Notes: generated by a model not told the origin, from the sequence alone. Counted from the first letter of the stretch, positions 1-7,252 are shown. The stretch: DNA of 38,481 bases from Micromonospora cabrerizensis (GCF_022230955.1 NZ_JAKKFI010000124.1:1-38481); one strand, 5' to 3'. Made by a program: numbers and translations.

Positions 1-233
1 CGCTTCTTCGCGCGGCTTCTTCGCGCGGCTTCTTCGCGCGGCTTCTTCGCGCGGCTTCTTCGCGCGGCTTCTTCGCGCGGCTTCTTCGCGCGGCTTCTTC
101 GCGCGGCTTCTTCGCGCGGCTTCTTCGCGCGGCTTCTTCGCGCGGCTTCTTCGCGCGGCTTCTTCGCGCGGCTTCTTCGCGCGGCTTCTTCGCGCGGCGC
201 GCCCGTGGGTCGTTGACGTCTCTCCGATGACAT
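1..233 (-). CDS. Possible basic repeat protein, partial, runs off the left edge
   Basis: An open frame starts at an ATG at 233 and reads left to the window edge without a stop. About 12 non-repetitive residues (MSSERRQRPTGA) are followed by tandem 13-residue repeats rich in Arg, Lys and Glu, encoded by the minisatellite. Lys/Arg-rich low-complexity tails are known in actinobacterial nucleoid and RNA-binding proteins, but no domain is visible here. The ribosome-binding site is poor (GAGC only). The array is open in every frame, so openness proves little. The start lies 59 bp from the divergent gene at 293. This may be a real gene or an accident of the repeat. Confidence 0.22.
   Translation of the reverse strand, partial: MSSERRQRPTGAPREEAARRSRAKKPREEAARRSRAKKPREEAARRSRAKKPREEAARRSRAKKPREEAARRSRAKK
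2..197. repeat. 13-bp minisatellite, 15 perfect units
   Basis: The unit CTTCTTCGCGCGG is repeated 15 times without a mismatch from position 3 to 197. The base at position 2 still fits the period and position 1 does not, so the left end of the perfect array is close to the window start. Thirteen is not a multiple of three, so each strand reads as the same 13-residue peptide in all three frames and no frame contains a stop. On the minus strand the peptide is basic (PREEAARRSRAKK). Confidence 0.97.
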
Positions 234-257
234 GGTCTGCTCAGTCGACGCCGTTAA

Positions 258-275
258 TGAAAACGGTAATCGTTA
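258..275. promoter_or_regulatory. Zur-like metalloregulator box
   Basis: TGAAAACGGTAATCGTTA lies in an AT-rich island just upstream of the Shine-Dalgarno sequence (GCGGAGGAA, 282-290) of the gene at 293. It matches 9 of the 11 fixed positions of the actinobacterial Zur pattern TGAnAAnnnnTTnTCA. Its inner part, AACGGT-A-ATCGTT, is an imperfect palindrome. It could serve the gene at 293 or the possible minus-strand frame at 233. The assignment is by resemblance only. Confidence 0.35.
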
Positions 276-292
276 GCTGATGCGGAGGAACC

Positions 293-685
293 ATGTCGCT
301 CACTGTCCCGCCCGCCCTGCTCGACGCCGCCGAACGCGGCCCCATCGACGACGAGGCCTTCATCGCCTGCGTCCGTGACTCACTGCCGTACGCCTGGGCC
401 ACCGTGAGCCGGGTGGTCGCCGAACTGGAGGCCGGCGACGACGACCTGGCCGACAACGTCGTCCCGCCGCCCACCGACGCCGACCGGGGACAACTGCTCC
501 GGGCGCTGGCCAGCGACGCGATCCGCGCCGGCCTGGAACGGCACTTCGGCGTACGCCTCGCGTTCCAGAACTGCCACCGCGTCGCCGCGTTCCGGCCGTC
601 GGCCGTCGACGGGGAGCGCTACCGCCGCTTCGTGTCGACCCGTGGCCAACTGCTCAACCAGTCCCCCGTACTGCGCAACTGCTGA
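293..685 (+). CDS. SCO5389 family protein
   Basis: A 130-residue soluble protein that I recognise as the actinobacterial SCO5389 family, conserved but without an assigned function. Characteristic stretches are the N-terminal SLTVPPALLDAAERG, the PYAW motif near residue 33, LLRALASDAIRAGLERHFGV near residue 70, the FQNCHR motif near residue 91 and a C-terminal RGQLLNQSP followed by a terminal Cys. There is no signal peptide or membrane segment. The ATG is preceded by a strong GGAGG at a normal distance. The gene stands alone between the repeat array and a repeat-rich gap. A Zur-like box immediately upstream is the only hint of regulation. Family identity is fairly sure; the function is unknown. 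Confidence 0.85.
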   Translation: MSLTVPPALLDAAERGPIDDEAFIACVRDSLPYAWATVSRVVAELEAGDDDLADNVVPPPTDADRGQLLRALASDAIRAGLERHFGVRLAFQNCHRVAAFRPSAVDGERYRRFVSTRGQLLNQSPVLRNC

Positions 686-714
686 GGACCCTCCCGGCGG
701 GCGGGCTCGCACGA

Positions 715-1065
715 GCCCGCCCGCACCGCGCACTTCGCACCGCGCACTCCGCACCGCGCACTCCGCACCGCGCACCCCGCACCGCGCACCCCGCACCGCG
801 CACCGTGCACTCCGCACCGCGCACCTCGCACCCTGCCGCGCACTCCGCACCGTGCACCGCGCCGCACGCCCTATTCCGCGCACCCCGCACCCCGCACCCC
901 GCAACGCGCTACCTGTGCCGCGTACCGCACACCCCGCACCGCGCATTGCGCCCCCTGTGCCGCACACCCGCACACCCGCACCGCACGCCCTGTGCCGCGC
1001 ACCCCGCACCGCACCCCGCACCGCCCCCCCTGTGCCGCGCACCCGCGCCCGCGCCCGCGCCAAGA
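715..1065. repeat. Degenerate GCAC-rich tandem array (14-bp unit)
   Basis: About 350 bp is built from variants of CGCACCGCGCACTC. The clearest units lie between 724 and 830, then decay into looser CCGCACC and CGCACC runs. The plus strand is strongly cytosine-rich and very poor in purine runs. Open frames over it on both strands are low-complexity Ala/Pro/Arg/His or Gly/Arg/Cys sequences and are not credible proteins. This is the largest part of the gene-free stretch 686-1483. Confidence 0.85.
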
Positions 1066-1129
1066 TCTAGGCAACTTCCCCGATGTTGCTGCCTCCCACG
1101 GGCGAGAGACAGCAACATCCCTGATCTTG
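1061..1129. repeat. Nested palindrome bordered by CAAGATC/GATCTTG
   Basis: An inner inverted repeat, GATGTTGCTG (1082-1091) and CAGCAACATC (1110-1119), has an 18-nt loop. It is enclosed by CAAGATC (1061-1067) and GATCTTG (1123-1129). Another GATCTTG follows at 1134-1140. It belongs with the palindromes at 1205-1265 and 18415-18463, which share the GATCTTG signature. Confidence 0.75.
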
Positions 1130-1204
1130 CGCGGATCTTGACGACGAGCACGGCGCGCGCGACCCCGGAGCGGCGTTCTGACCGCCCGCGTCGGTCAAGG
1201 TCAC

Positions 1205-1265
1205 GCTCGATCCAGGAAGTAGTGGCCTCACCACCACAGCGATGCCACTACTTCCTGGATCGAGC
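1205..1265. repeat. Perfect 22-bp-arm inverted repeat
   Basis: The arms at 1205-1226 and 1244-1265 are exact reverse complements of 22 bp separated by a 17-nt loop. The left arm begins GCTCGATCCAGG. GATCTTG follows at 1268-1274. There is no T-run and the nearest gene end is far away, so a dispersed palindromic element is more likely than a terminator. Confidence 0.9.
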
Positions 1266-1280
1266 ACGATCTTGGGTCGA

Positions 1281-1344
1281 GGCACCGCGCGAGGCCACCG
1301 CGCGAGGCCACCGCGCGAGGCCACCGCGCGAGGCCACCGCGCGA
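1281..1344. repeat. Second 13-bp minisatellite
   Basis: GGCCACCGCGCGA occurs four times perfectly (1293-1344), preceded by a 12-nt variant (1281-1292). Read on the minus strand the unit is TCGCGCGG plus five other bases. The array at 2-197 has the same core, TCGCGCGG, on the plus strand, also with period 13. Confidence 0.9.
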
Positions 1345-1471
1345 GGCGCCCCGTCAGGCGCCCGCGAGGCGCCGCGCACGGCACCCCAAACCCGCACCTG
1401 CCAGCCCTTCCAGGCATACAGCTGTGCGGATAGCACCCGTCAGGGCCTTCTCGGGCCGCGACTGCGGACGC

Positions 1472-1477
1472 TAGGGT
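1472..1477 (+). promoter_or_regulatory. -10 element placed for a leaderless transcript
   Basis: TAGGGT is followed by exactly six bases and then the GTG start at 1484. This is the TANNNT-N6-start arrangement of actinobacterial leaderless mRNAs. The same bases could serve as a weak Shine-Dalgarno (AGGGTGAG), so the two readings compete. Confidence 0.45.
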
Positions 1478-1483
1478 GAGCCG

Positions 1484-1906
1484 GTGACGACCTTCCGGAT
1501 CGGCGCGGCGGCCGACCTGCTCGGTGTCAGCGCCGACACGATCCGCCGCTGGGTGGACGCGGGGCGGCTGACGGCCGGGCGCGACGAGCACGGCCACCGG
1601 GTCGTCGACGGCGTGGACCTGGCCGCGTTCGCCCGTGCCCAGGCCGCCGACCCGGACGCGGGCGCCGAGTTCTCCTCGGCCCGCAACCGGCTGCGCGGCA
1701 TCGTCGTGGACGTCCGCAAGGACACGGTGATGGCCCAGGTCGACATTCAGGCCGGCCCGTTCCGCGTCGTGTCGCTGATGAGCCGGGAGGCGGTTGACGA
1801 GCTGGATCTGCGGGTCGGTTCGGTGGCCGTCGCGGTGATCAAGTCGACCACGGTGGTGGTGGAGCGGGCCGCACCCGCCCCGACCAGGGGAAGGTCGGGC
1901 GGATGA
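1484..1906 (+). CDS. HTH-Mop (TOBE) molybdate-responsive regulator
   Basis: A 140-residue two-domain protein. Residues 1-55 form a MerR/excisionase-like helix-turn-helix (IGAAADLLGVSADTIRRWVDAGRL) with a short wing ending in VVDGVDLAAFAR. Residues about 66-130 form a single Mop/TOBE domain (SARNRLRGIVVDVRKDTVMAQVDI, then SREAVDELDLRVGSVAVAVIKSTTVVV), the small barrel that binds molybdate or tungstate oxyanions in ModE, ModC and molbindins. It overlaps modA by 4 bp and so is co-translated with the transporter it probably senses for. Whether it activates or represses cannot be read from sequence. The GTG start is fixed by the HTH N-terminus. Confidence 0.85.
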   Translation: MTTFRIGAAADLLGVSADTIRRWVDAGRLTAGRDEHGHRVVDGVDLAAFARAQAADPDAGAEFSSARNRLRGIVVDVRKDTVMAQVDIQAGPFRVVSLMSREAVDELDLRVGSVAVAVIKSTTVVVERAAPAPTRGRSGG

Positions 1907-2694
1907 GCGCGCGGGTGACGCGTACGGCAATGGTTGTGGTTGTGGTCCTGGCGCTGACGGTCGCCGGCTGCGGCGCGGGCGACGACCGGGCCTCCGGCGG
2001 TGCCGCGGACGGCCAGGGCACAGGCGCGGTGACGGTGTTCGCGGCCGCCTCGCTGACCGAGTCGTTCCGCCGGATCGGCAAGGACTTCGAGGCCGCCAAC
2101 CCCGGCAGCACCGTGACCCTCAACGTGGCGGGCAGCTCCGCCCTGGCCAACCAGATCAACCAGGGTGCGCCGGCGGACGTGTTCGCCTCGGCCGCCCCGG
2201 CGAACATGGCGACGGTCACCGAGGCGGGCAACACGGACGGCACACCGACCACCTTCGCCCGCAACCAGTTGGTCATCGCGGTGCCCCGGGGCAACCCGGG
2301 GGGCGTGACCGGGCTGCCCGACCTGAGCAGGCCCGGCGTGAAGGTGGCGCTCTGCGCCAACCAGGTGCCCTGTGGCGCGGCGGCCCGCACCGCCCTGGCT
2401 GCGGCCGGCGTCGCGCTGACGCCGGTCACCCTGGAGCAGGACGTCAAGGGCGCGCTCGCCAAGGTGAAGCTCGGTGAGGTCGACGCGGCGCTGGTCTACC
2501 GCACGGACGCGCGAGCGGCGAGCGCCGACGTGACCGGGGTGGAGTTTCCCGAGTCGGCGCGGGCGGTCAACGACTACCCGATCGTCGCGCTGAAGGACGC
2601 CCCGAACCCGGCCGGCGCGAGGGCCTTCGTCGCGTACGTCCGCTCGGCGCCGGCGCAGGCGGTCCTCGCCGAGGCCGGTTTCCAGGCCCCATGA
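1903..2694 (+). CDS. modA: Molybdate ABC transporter substrate-binding lipoprotein ModA
   Basis: A 263-residue extracytoplasmic lipoprotein. The signal peptide is followed by a lipobox ending at Cys23 (LTVAGC), then a short Gly/Asp/Ser linker. The mature part carries the ModA pattern VTVFAAASLTESF, in which the Ser/Thr contacts the oxyanion, VAGSSALANQINQGAPADVFASA, and near the C-terminus GEVDAALVYRTDA. It should capture molybdate outside the membrane and hand it to ModB. Length is normal for the family. It starts by ATGA overlap with the regulator and ends by ATGA overlap with modB. Confidence 0.95.
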   Translation: MSARVTRTAMVVVVVLALTVAGCGAGDDRASGGAADGQGTGAVTVFAAASLTESFRRIGKDFEAANPGSTVTLNVAGSSALANQINQGAPADVFASAAPANMATVTEAGNTDGTPTTFARNQLVIAVPRGNPGGVTGLPDLSRPGVKVALCANQVPCGAAARTALAAAGVALTPVTLEQDVKGALAKVKLGEVDAALVYRTDARAASADVTGVEFPESARAVNDYPIVALKDAPNPAGARAFVAYVRSAPAQAVLAEAGFQAP

Positions 2695-3503
2695 GCGGGC
2701 AGCTCGAGCAGGCCGCGCCCCGACGGCGGGGGCGGGTGCCGGTGGCGCTGCTGATCCCCGCCGGGCTGGGGCTGCTCTTTCTCGTCCTGCCGTTGGCCGG
2801 GCTGGTGATCCGTGCGCCGTGGACCACGCTGCCGCAGCGGCTCACCGAACCGGGCGCGTTGACCGCTCTGCGGCTGTCGGTGCAGACCGCGACCCTGGCC
2901 ACCGCGCTCTGCCTGCTGCTCGGGGTGCCGCTCGCCTGGGTGCTGGCCCGGGTCGAGTTCCCCGGCCGCCGCCTGGTGCGCGCGCTGGTCACCGTGCCGC
3001 TGGTGCTGCCGCCGGTGGTCGGTGGGGTGGCGCTGTTGCTGGTCTTCGGTCGGCGTGGGCTGCTCGGCGGCTGGCTCGACACCACGTTCGGCATCACCCT
3101 GCCGTTCACCACCACGGGTGTGGTGTTGGCCGAGGCGTTCGTGGCCATGCCGTTCCTGGTCATCGCCGTGGAGGGCGCGCTGCGCGCCGCCGACCACCGT
3201 TTCGAGGAGGCTGCCGCGACACTGGGCGCCAGCCGGTGGACCACCTTCACTCATGTCACGCTGCCGTTGGTGGCGCCCGGGTTGGCGGCCGGCGCGGTGC
3301 TCTGCTGGGCGCGGGCGCTCGGCGAGTTCGGTGCCACCATCACCTTCGCCGGCAACTATCCCGGCCGGACGCAGACCATGCCGCTCGCCGTCTACCTGGC
3401 GTTGGAGACCGATCTGGAGTCCGCGATCGTGCTCAGCCTGGTGCTGCTCGTCGTGTCGGTGGGCATCCTGGTCGCGTTGCGCGACCGCTGGATGAGCGCA
3501 TGA
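2691..3503 (+). CDS. modB: Molybdate ABC transporter permease ModB
   Basis: A 270-residue integral membrane protein with about six predicted helices, beginning with LLIPAGLGLLFLVLPLAGLV. The cytoplasmic EAA loop that docks on the ATPase is visible around residues 163-195 (EEAAATLGASRWTTFTHVTL, then PLVAPGL). The stretch ALGEFGATITFAGN is characteristic of ModB/CysT-type permeases. It overlaps modA and modC by 4 bp at each end, so the three transporter genes are translationally coupled. Length and motifs are complete. Confidence 0.95.
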   Translation: MSGQLEQAAPRRRGRVPVALLIPAGLGLLFLVLPLAGLVIRAPWTTLPQRLTEPGALTALRLSVQTATLATALCLLLGVPLAWVLARVEFPGRRLVRALVTVPLVLPPVVGGVALLLVFGRRGLLGGWLDTTFGITLPFTTTGVVLAEAFVAMPFLVIAVEGALRAADHRFEEAAATLGASRWTTFTHVTLPLVAPGLAAGAVLCWARALGEFGATITFAGNYPGRTQTMPLAVYLALETDLESAIVLSLVLLVVSVGILVALRDRWMSA

Positions 3504-4597
3504 GCGGTGCACTGCGGGATGAGCAGCGCGTGAGCGGTGCGCTGCTGGACGCCCGGCTCGTCGTCGACCGGGGTGCCTTCCGACTCGACGTGCCGCTGCG
3601 GGTCGCGCCCGGCGAGGTGGTCGCGTTGCTCGGCCCGAACGGCGCCGGCAAGACCACCGCGCTGCGCGCGCTGGCCGGGCTGCACCCGCTCACCGCCGGC
3701 CACGTCACCCTCGACGCCGTCGACCTGGACCGCCCGGCGACCCGCGCCTGGGTGCCCACCGAGCGCCGGCCGATCGGGGTGGTCTTCCAGGACTACCTGC
3801 TGTTTCCACACCTCAGCGCACTGGACAACGTGGCCTTCGGGCCTCGCCGGCACGGCGTCGACCGGAGGACCGCCCGCGCCACGGCCCGGCACTGGCTCGA
3901 CCGGGTGGGGCTGGACGCCCAGGCGCACCGCCGTCCCCGGCAGCTCTCCGGTGGCCAGGCGCAGCGGGTGGCGTTGGCTCGCGCGCTGGCCGTCGCACCG
4001 TCGCTGCTGCTGCTGGACGAGCCGCTCGCCGCGCTGGACGCCCGCACCCGGCTGGACACCCGCGCGGAGCTGCACCGCCACCTGTCCGCGCACCCGGGTG
4101 CCACGGTGCTGGTCACCCACGACCCACTGGACGCCCTGGCGCTGGCCGACCGGCTGGTCATCGTCGAGGGTGGTCGGGTGGTGCAGGAGGGTGACGGGCC
4201 GAGCGTCACCGCCCGCCCGCGCACCGACTACGTCGCCCGGCTGGTCGGGCTCAACCTCTACCGGGGCAGTGCCGAAGGGCATGGGGTACGCGTCGCGCCG
4301 GGCCTGACCCTCACGGTCGCCGACCGGTTGGACGGCGAGGCCTTCGTGGCGTTCCGTCCGGCGGCGGTGGCCCTGCACCCGTCCCGGCCGCAGGGCAGCC
4401 CGCGCAACACCTGGGCGGGGACGGTGGCCGGCGTCCAGCGGCACGGCGACAACCTGCGGGTGCAGCTGGACGGGCCGATCGGGGTGGCCGCGGACGTCAC
4501 GCCGGCCGCCGCCGCCCAGCTGCGACTGAGTCCCGGTCAGCAGGTCTGGGTGGCGGTCAAGGCAGCCGAGACGCACGCCTACCCGGCCACCGGCTGA
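3500..4597 (+). CDS. modC: Molybdate ABC transporter ATP-binding protein ModC
   Basis: A 365-residue cytoplasmic ATPase. Walker A is GPNGAGKTT (45-53). The Q-loop is VVFQDYLLFPHL, the signature LSGGQAQRVALARAL, Walker B LLLLDEPLAALD and the switch His lies in VLVTHDP. The last 130 or so residues form a TOBE-like regulatory domain (FVAFRPAAVALHP, NLRVQLDGPIGVAADVT, QVWVAVKA), as expected for ModC. The frame stays open far upstream inside modB; the start at 3500 is chosen for the ATGA overlap. An in-frame GTG at 3530 begins a near-duplicate of the first codons (MSGAL / VSGALL) and is an alternative start. Confidence 0.94.
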   Translation: MSGALRDEQRVSGALLDARLVVDRGAFRLDVPLRVAPGEVVALLGPNGAGKTTALRALAGLHPLTAGHVTLDAVDLDRPATRAWVPTERRPIGVVFQDYLLFPHLSALDNVAFGPRRHGVDRRTARATARHWLDRVGLDAQAHRRPRQLSGGQAQRVALARALAVAPSLLLLDEPLAALDARTRLDTRAELHRHLSAHPGATVLVTHDPLDALALADRLVIVEGGRVVQEGDGPSVTARPRTDYVARLVGLNLYRGSAEGHGVRVAPGLTLTVADRLDGEAFVAFRPAAVALHPSRPQGSPRNTWAGTVAGVQRHGDNLRVQLDGPIGVAADVTPAAAAQLRLSPGQQVWVAVKAAETHAYPATG

Positions 4598-4599
4598 CT

Positions 4600-4622
4600 G
4601 CCGGGCCACCAGCCCGCCCGGC
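4600..4622 (+). terminator. Hairpin after the mod operon
   Basis: GCCGGGC (4600-4606) pairs with GCCCGGC (4616-4622) around a 9-nt loop, starting 3 bp after the modC stop. There is no T-run, as is common for actinomycete terminators. Confidence 0.5.
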
Positions 4623-4743
4623 TCATGGAGGACACGGACGACGAGCCAGCCGCAGCCCGCTGTCGTTTTCGTCCAAGACGGCCATCGCGTCCGCCATCTA
4701 GCCTGGACCCGGCAGCTTGCCCGAGCATGGAGGAGACAGCACG

Positions 4744-5322
4744 ATGCGCAACCTGGTCTACACCGGTTTCATGTCGCTGGACGGCGTCGTGGACTCGCCC
4801 GGCGGCGGGCCCTCAGAGGAGCACCGCAGTGGCGGGTGGGTGTTCAAGGACCTCGAGTTCGTGCCGGAAGCCTGGTCGCTGAAGGGCGAGGAACTCGCCG
4901 ACACGACGGCGTTGATGTTCGGCCGTCACAGCTACGAGGCGTTCGCGCCGGTCTGGCCCGGCTCGGAGGACCACGCCGACTACAAGGAGCTGCCCAAGTA
5001 CGTGGTGTCGACCTCGCTGCCAGACGACGCCGTCGTCGACGGGTGGGGGCCGACCACGATCCTGCGCTCGACCGGGGACGTCGCCGCGCTCAAGGAGAGC
5101 GAAGGCGGCGCGATCTTCATCCACGGGAGCGCGGAGCTGGCGCGGCGGCTGTCCGACGAGGGCCTGATCGACCAGTACAACCTGCTCGTCTTTCCCGTGT
5201 TGCTCGGTGCCGGCAAGAGCCTGTTCGGCCGGGCCGACCGGGACAAGCACATGCTGACGCTGCGGGAGTCGGAGAGCTACCCGAACGGGATCCTCAAGCT
5301 GGTCTACGACGTCAAGCGGTGA
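4744..5322 (+). CDS. Dihydrofolate reductase family protein (RibD C-terminal-like)
   Basis: A 192-residue soluble protein of the RibD-C/DHFR fold. It starts RNLVYTGFMSLDGVVDSPGG, the usual N-terminal strand and substrate loop. The C-terminal NADPH-site region reads IFIHGSAELARRLSDEGLID followed by VFPVLLGAGKSLFG. Members reduce pteridine- or pyrimidine-like compounds with NADPH, but most, including this one, have no known substrate. The ATG at 4744 has GGAGGAGA (4729-4736) seven bases upstream. A -10-like TAGCCT lies at 4699-4704. It stands 146 bp from modC and is probably transcribed separately. Confidence 0.88.
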   Translation: MRNLVYTGFMSLDGVVDSPGGGPSEEHRSGGWVFKDLEFVPEAWSLKGEELADTTALMFGRHSYEAFAPVWPGSEDHADYKELPKYVVSTSLPDDAVVDGWGPTTILRSTGDVAALKESEGGAIFIHGSAELARRLSDEGLIDQYNLLVFPVLLGAGKSLFGRADRDKHMLTLRESESYPNGILKLVYDVKR

Positions 5323-5398
5323 TCCAGGTCGAGGGCGATCGCGCCGCCGGCCCCCTCGCGCAGCTGCCGGGCGGTGCGGCCGACGTAGGAGCGCAGTG

Positions 5399-6073
5399 AT
5401 GGAGCAGGGCACGCGCGAGGAGGTGCTCGGCCGGCTGGCCGAGGCGGTCGGGTCCGTCACGGTCGCACACCCGACGCGGGTGGCCATCGACGGACCGCCC
5501 GCTGCCGGAAAGACCACCCTCGCCGACGAGCTGACCGTCGTCCTGCGAGCACAGGGCCGCGACGTCATCCGGGCGACGATCGACGATTTCCTCTTTCCCC
5601 GGGCACAGCGCTATCCGCGCGGCGAGTACTCGGCCGAGGGCTGCTACTTCGACACCCACGACCACGGCGCGCTGAACCGGGTTCTGCTGGACCCGCTCGG
5701 CCCTGGCGGCGACCGACGCTTCCAACCCACGGTCTACGACCACACCGGGGACACCGTGCTGGCTCCGCCGGTCACGACTGCCCCAGCCGACGCCGTGCTG
5801 CTCTTCGACGGTGTCTTCCTCATGCGCCCGGAGTTGATTGATCGGTGGGACCTGTGCGTCTTCGTGTCGACCGCGCTCGAATCGACAGTGGAACGTGCCG
5901 TGATCCGGGAGCGTCGGGTGTCATCCCAGGCCGACGTCGAACGACGCTGGCGGCAGCGTTACATCCCCGCCCAGCAGCTCTACTTTGCCACCGTCCGTCC
6001 GAGCGATCACGCCGACATCATCGTGCACAACGACGAGCCTCAACGGCCGCGCTGGGAGACCCGGACACACTGA
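5399..6073 (+). CDS. Uridine kinase-like P-loop NTPase
   Basis: A 224-residue cytoplasmic kinase of the uridine kinase/phosphoribulokinase-like P-loop group. Walker A is DGPPAAGKTT (31-40). A conserved acidic element, IRATIDDFLFPRAQRY, follows, as in uridine-kinase-like proteins where Asp takes part in catalysis. Later come LLFDGVFLMRPEL and the lid-like Arg-rich stretch VIRERRV and ERRWRQRYIPAQQLY. The substrate is unproven; nucleoside or another small alcohol is likely. A GTG at 5396 directly precedes the ATG at 5399. The ATG is preferred because AGGAG (5387-5391) is then seven bases away. Confidence 0.85.
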   Translation: MEQGTREEVLGRLAEAVGSVTVAHPTRVAIDGPPAAGKTTLADELTVVLRAQGRDVIRATIDDFLFPRAQRYPRGEYSAEGCYFDTHDHGALNRVLLDPLGPGGDRRFQPTVYDHTGDTVLAPPVTTAPADAVLLFDGVFLMRPELIDRWDLCVFVSTALESTVERAVIRERRVSSQADVERRWRQRYIPAQQLYFATVRPSDHADIIVHNDEPQRPRWETRTH

Positions 6074-6078
6074 CGGTG

Positions 6079-6131
6079 CTCCGGGTCCGGATGCCCGGAG
6101 ACGCCGAACTGCCCGCCGCCAAAAGGGCGGC
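6079..6131. terminator. Two hairpins between convergent genes
   Basis: CTCCGGG (6079-6085) pairs with CCCGGAG (6094-6100). GCCGCC (6115-6120) pairs with GGCGGC (6126-6131) around an AAAAG loop. They sit between the ends of the kinase gene and the minus-strand Phd/YefM-like gene and probably terminate both. Confidence 0.5.
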
Positions 6132-6143
6132 CCGCGGAGGCGG

Positions 6144-6557
6144 TCAGCCGGCAAGCAGGTCGTGGTGCGCGGCGCGCAGCCGGGCCAGCGTCGGGTCGCT
6201 GCCCGGGACGACCCGGCGATCCAGCTCGGCCCACACCTCGGCCAGCGCCGCGCGGACCGCACTCAGCTCGGCGGCGTGCCGCTGGCTGCTGCGTCGGTGC
6301 TGCTCCTCGAGCCGCCGGGCCCAGCCGGCGGTGACCGTGGCGAGCCGGTCGGCGTCGGCGCGGGCCTGTGCGCCGCTGCGGGCGGCCGCGGCGGGGACGA
6401 TCGCGGCGACCGGGCGGGGATCGCCGTCGCGGGTGACGACGGTGACCGCGTCGGTCAGCTCGGCCAGCGCGACGAGCTGGCTGAACCGGGTGCGCGCCTC
6501 ACGCAGCGGCACGGAACGCGGCGGGTCGGGACGAGGGGTGAGCGCGGGGACGGCCAT
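6144..6557 (-). CDS. Phd/YefM-type antitoxin-like protein, no toxin alongside
   Basis: 137 residues. Residues 14-55 resemble the Phd/YefM N-terminal DNA-binding fold (SVPLREARTRFSQLVALAEL, then AVTVVTRDGDPRPVAAIVPA). The remainder is a long Ala/Arg-rich, probably helical region (RADADRLATVTAGWARRLEE, HAAELSAVRAALAEVWAELD) rather than a short toxin-binding tail. No Doc, RelE, YoeB or PIN toxin is next to it. The upstream neighbour, 38 bp away on the same strand, is a GNAT acetyltransferase. It may be a stand-alone regulator. The ATG at 6557 is the only start at the right place; no clear Shine-Dalgarno is seen. Confidence 0.7.
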   Translation of the reverse strand: MAVPALTPRPDPPRSVPLREARTRFSQLVALAELTDAVTVVTRDGDPRPVAAIVPAAAARSGAQARADADRLATVTAGWARRLEEQHRRSSQRHAAELSAVRAALAEVWAELDRRVVPGSDPTLARLRAAHHDLLAG

Positions 6558-6595
6558 GGATGCATGGTGTCGCCCGGGTACGACAAAATCCGTCG

Positions 6596-7252
6596 TCAGT
6601 GGACGGTGGTCGGCGCTCCGCCGGCTCCGGCCAGCCACTCGTCGGCCAGCACGGACCAGACTTCGAGGTCGATCCGGCCGTGCGGGCCGGGGCTGACCTG
6701 GCGCAGCGTGCCGTCCAGGCGCAGGCCGAGCCGGCGGGCGAGGGCCTTGCTGCGGGTGTTGTCGGCGGTGGTCCGCCACTCCACCCGCTGGATGCCGCGC
6801 TCGCGCACCGCCCAGTCGACGATCCGGCGGACGGCCGCCGCGACCATGCCCTTCCCCTCGGCTGCCGGCTCCACCCAGCAGCCGACCTCGCAGACACCCC
6901 GGGTCACGTCGAACGACACGAGCATGACTCCGCCGACGAGCGTGCCGCGCCACCACAGCCCCCAGATGCCGCCGCTGTCGCTGGCCCAACGGTCGGCGTA
7001 CCGCTGCAACACCGCTCGGGCCGACGGAAGGTCGGTGGCCACGAAGGCCGACGGCACCCAGGGCCCGATGTGCTCCCGGGCCCGGTCGAGGTTGGCGAGG
7101 AACTCCTCGGCCCGCCACGGGTCCAGTGGGCGCAGCTCGACGTCCTCGGTCAGCGGCAGGGCGAACACCGGGCCTCCCCGAAGGTGCGGTGGCAACGACG
7201 GGTAGCAGACTCGCACAGGCCCGCGGGTCGGCGGCGGCCCGGGGGCGCTCAC
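6596..7252 (-). CDS. GNAT family N-acetyltransferase (RimJ/RimL-like)
   Basis: 218 residues with the full GNAT fold. The N-terminal strand-helix part reads VELRPLDPWRAEEFLANLDR. The acetyl-CoA motif A region is EVGCWVEPAAEGKGMVAAAV, where the EGKG loop binds the pyrophosphate. It continues RRIVDWAVRERGIQRVEWRT and TADNTRSKALARRLGLRLDG, as in ribosomal-protein or small-molecule acetyltransferases of the RimJ/RimL type. The GTG start overlaps the stop of the EVE-like gene by 4 bp (GTGA). The acceptor cannot be told from sequence. The first 30 residues are Pro/Arg-rich and unlike the family. Confidence 0.88.
   Translation of the reverse strand: MSAPGPPPTRGPVRVCYPSLPPHLRGGPVFALPLTEDVELRPLDPWRAEEFLANLDRAREHIGPWVPSAFVATDLPSARAVLQRYADRWASDSGGIWGLWWRGTLVGGVMLVSFDVTRGVCEVGCWVEPAAEGKGMVAAAVRRIVDWAVRERGIQRVEWRTTADNTRSKALARRLGLRLDGTLRQVSPGPHGRIDLEVWSVLADEWLAGAGGAPTTVH

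Noticed and set aside
2..197. CRISPR-like appearance of the direct repeats
   Set aside because: The units are 13 bp and directly abutting, with no spacers and no cas genes. It is a minisatellite.
883..900. G-quadruplex on the minus strand
   Set aside because: Only three G4 runs are contiguous; the fourth tract needed is missing.
380..1063. Long open frames across the GCAC array on both strands
   Set aside because: The peptides are simple Gly-Arg-Cys-Ala or His-Arg-Pro-Ala repeats made by the tandem DNA, with no start signal or domain.
2819..3499. N-terminal extension of ModC through modB
   Set aside because: The frame is open only because of GC content. ModB occupies this stretch in another frame with clear permease motifs, and ATGA at 3500 is the natural start.
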